DNA from: Syntrophales bacterium
GTDB taxonomy: Bacteria; Desulfobacterota; Syntrophia; Syntrophales; UBA2210
Direction: 5' to 3'
DNA: 64,000 nucleotides
Assembly: GCA_023228425.1 (NCBI GenBank)
Contig: JALOBE010000008.1
Span: 33,767-97,766, forward strand
In this document: positions 62,378-64,000 of the stretch, piece by piece
Numbering within the stretch: position 1 is the stretch's first letter
Layout of the letters: each line of letters opens with the position of its first letter
Notes under the pieces: generated by a model
Seen by the model: only the letters and a program-made list of their open reading frames with translations
Told to the model about the DNA's origin: nothing
Databases searched by the model: none
Position numbers and translations under genes: made by a program

Positions 62378-62842
62378 TCAACCGAAATCGCGTTCATCCA
62401 GGTGATATCCCCGCCTGGCCAGGGCCTTTCGGAGCTTGAAGAGATTCACCCGGTATTGGAGCTCGTGTTCCCACGGATACACCGGGTCTTCCCGCTCATA
62501 GAGAAATCCCTTCCGGACGAGCGACTTGAGATGTTTCCTGATTGCATGCCTGCTCAAGGACGGAATCGATTCGCTGAGGATATCGTCCGCCGTTTTTTCC
62601 ATCCAGCCGCTTTCGGGCGGATCGTCCTGGAACTCCTGTTCCCCGCGCGCACGTTCCTCGTGCATGAACTGGTCGAAATCCCAGAGGCGGCCGGTCCAGT
62701 GGATAAACTTCCGCAGGATTGCGGCCTCGGCATGGTGACCGATCGTGACCTCCAGACCTTCCCTGAGAATCCGATTCGCGCGCCTGCCGGGCAAAACGAA
62801 CGATTGAAGATGTGAACGGGGCATTATCGGCGTTTGGTTCAT
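62378..62842 (-). CDS. Winged-helix DNA-binding protein, replication/partition-like
   Basis: A 154-residue protein. A helical N-terminal part (ILREGLEVTIGHHAEAAILRKF then IHWTGRLWDFDQF) and a C-terminal winged helix (RHAIRKHLKSLVRKGFLYER) are seen. Its place upstream of ParM and beside iteron-like repeats fits a plasmid replication or partition regulator. AAGGAGG precedes the ATG. I cannot name the family. Confidence 0.6.
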   Translation of the reverse strand: MNQTPIMPRSHLQSFVLPGRRANRILREGLEVTIGHHAEAAILRKFIHWTGRLWDFDQFMHEERARGEQEFQDDPPESGWMEKTADDILSESIPSLSRHAIRKHLKSLVRKGFLYEREDPVYPWEHELQYRVNLFKLRKALARRGYHLDERDFG

Positions 62843-62880
62843 GAATGGACCTCCTTCCTTAATTAAAGGCTGACGTGCAT

Positions 62881-63070
62881 GGTCGAGTATTCGACCATTT
62901 TTCCCCTCCGTTGGGGTTTTTCGGTCGAATATTCTCCACGCCGGAAAACCCCGAAAATGATCCGGTACGGGCCTTCGCCTGAGTCAGCATAATAATGTTT
63001 ATTATGTTCGTGCGATTGAGACACTTGCCGGGGCGAACCCGGTGTGCCATCGAATGGCAAATACTCGACC
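62881..63070. repeat. Iteron-like GGTCGAGTATT motifs upstream of the winged-helix gene
   Basis: GGTCGAGTATTCGACC (62881-62896) is a near-perfect palindrome. GGTCGAATATT occurs at 62923-62933, and AATACTCGACC (the reverse complement) at 63060-63070. Three related sites in under 200 bases suggest an origin, centromere or operator of the plasmid-like module. Confidence 0.6.
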
Positions 63071-63121
63071 ACCCGGAGAGCTTCCGGACCGTGCTCCAGA
63101 CTATAGACACGTTGTTTATTT

Positions 63122-64000
63122 TCATGCGCCTTCCCCCAGGCGGGTCAGCGCCCTCAATATCTCCCGTGCGCCGGTGAATTTCTTCCTGCCGCCCGGCCCC
63201 TCGATTACGCAGGATGGTGTGGAATCGATACGGTCATCCCTGAGATGTTTGCCGAAGGTTTCAAAGGCCTGGGAAGAATCGACGTACCGGCACTTCAGGC
63301 CCCTTTTGCCCAGGAAGGCTTCCAGGTCCGGCAGGCTCCGGATATTTTTCTCCGCCGCCTTGAAGAGAGCGGCTCTCGCCCAGAGGATCTGGGAGACATC
63401 TCTTCTCCCAGTCACCATTCCCAGGAAACATTTCGCGTAGAGGATCGTTTCCCTGTGGACGGGCGTATCTACGAAGGTGACTGCGGCGATCCGCCGCCTG
63501 ACCAGGTCGATGACGATCGGCTCCAGTTCCTGCTCCATCGAGCGGCAGGGAGGACAGAAATAATCGGTGTAGATTCTCACCCTGACGGGGCCATTCCCGA
63601 AGGAGGGTATCCGAGTCTCTTCGGCGTAGGCCGGCGTCGCTGACCCGGAAAAGAGGCAGAGGAACACGGATAACCCGATTATGGCGAAGAGAATCGCCGT
63701 CGACGGCCTGATCCTCTCAAGATGCATTGCGAAGAGAACGATGACCACGGCGGCGAAGGCGAGGCAATAGGGACAGTAAACGCCGTTCATGACCTGGAAG
63801 CCGAGTAAAAAGACTTCCACGCCCAAGCCCAGGGACAGCAGGATCGCGCAGGCGGCGTTCTTCCCGAGACCGCCGGCAGCTAGTACAGCCCCCATGTAAA
63901 GCATGCCCAGGTACTTGAGATCCAGGCCGAGCATGGATCCCTGCAGGTACGTGCAGGATTCCGAGCAGAGGCTGTAAGCCGCCATCACGGCGATCCCCGC
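63122..64000 (-). CDS. VKOR-DsbA-type fusion, N-terminus outside the window
   Basis: A membrane protein of at least 292 residues whose frame stays open to the window end, so the start is probably beyond 64000. The VKOR-like part has four or more helices, a loop Cys pair in LCSESCTYL and the active-site pair in GVYCPYCLAF. The C-terminal ~150 residues are a periplasmic thioredoxin-like domain with FCPPCRSME as its CxxC. It would form disulfides in the periplasm with quinone as the electron acceptor. The last visible stop is at 63122. Near the partition genes it may be cargo. Confidence 0.9.
   Translation of the reverse strand, partial: AGIAVMAAYSLCSESCTYLQGSMLGLDLKYLGMLYMGAVLAAGGLGKNAACAILLSLGLGVEVFLLGFQVMNGVYCPYCLAFAAVVIVLFAMHLERIRPSTAILFAIIGLSVFLCLFSGSATPAYAEETRIPSFGNGPVRVRIYTDYFCPPCRSMEQELEPIVIDLVRRRIAAVTFVDTPVHRETILYAKCFLGMVTGRRDVSQILWARAALFKAAEKNIRSLPDLEAFLGKRGLKCRYVDSSQAFETFGKHLRDDRIDSTPSCVIEGPGGRKKFTGAREILRALTRLGEGA

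Noticed and set aside
62863..63072. A 69-residue minus-strand frame whose translation repeats MVEY at both ends
   Set aside because: The repeated residues are only the iteron-like DNA motif read in frame; no ribosome site or domain supports it.
1..64000. CRISPR arrays and tRNA genes
   Set aside because: No regularly spaced direct repeats of CRISPR size and no intact tRNA-like cloverleaf were noticed; only a partial tmRNA-like end at 55260-55279.

Overview
The window looks like chromosomal DNA of a GC-rich anaerobic deltaproteobacterium (Desulfobacterota or Syntrophales-like). This is an inference from gene content: many acyl-CoA genes, ferredoxin and DsrE-type proteins, a selenium-type YedE/TusA/DUF3343 cluster and LpxR/RND outer-envelope genes. 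I saw no rRNA, tRNA gene or CRISPR array.

Layout. 1-5.1 kb: end of tatC, a class A penicillin-binding protein, and ilvB-ilvN behind a valine-rich leader peptide and terminator that look like an attenuator. 5.2-8.6 kb, minus strand: an unknown Cys-containing protein, an MFS transporter and a YchF-like GTPase. 8.9-12.2 kb: a tiny membrane ORF, a two-cluster ferredoxin protein, a DsrE-like protein and a Na/Pi cotransporter. 12.3-23.3 kb, minus strand: VWA/MoxR pair, thiolase, TrmH-type methyltransferase, LpxR-like protein, and an RND efflux pair with its TetR regulator. 23.7-28.8 kb: Nudix hydrolase, DUF488 protein, CPA1 antiporter and MFS transporter, with several copies of a dispersed intergenic repeat.

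29.0-42.0 kb is a long plus-strand acyl-CoA cluster. It holds an HMG-CoA-synthase-like/DUF35 fusion, an SCP2-type thiolase, two MaoC proteins, an SDR, a TetR regulator, a gutted acyl-CoA dehydrogenase, an alpha-methylacyl-CoA racemase-like protein with its full catalytic triad, a dienoyl-CoA isomerase with its full triad, a crotonase lacking both catalytic Glu, a frameshifted FAD oxidoreductase, a flavin/2Fe-2S reductase and a nitronate-monooxygenase-like protein. Together they suggest beta-oxidation of a methyl-branched or polycyclic acyl-CoA; the substrate is unknown.

42.0-47.5 kb: a small unknown protein, an ADP-ribosylglycohydrolase and a selenium/sulfur-trafficking operon behind a long structured leader. 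The last gene of that operon appears truncated where an accessory region begins.

47.5-64 kb is accessory DNA. A tight minus-strand operon encodes HTH, HsdM, a DUF1016 nuclease and a decayed Fic protein, followed by a TOTE-type primase-helicase; no HsdS or HsdR is seen. Next come an integron-type integrase remnant, a 3'-end-like piece of ssrA, a two-gene DUF4365 / zinc-hook ABC ATPase module that is a good candidate for an undescribed defence system, and a plasmid- or ICE-like stability module (AlpA, small partition protein, ParM, winged-helix protein, iteron-like repeats) ending in a VKOR-DsbA fusion that runs off the window.
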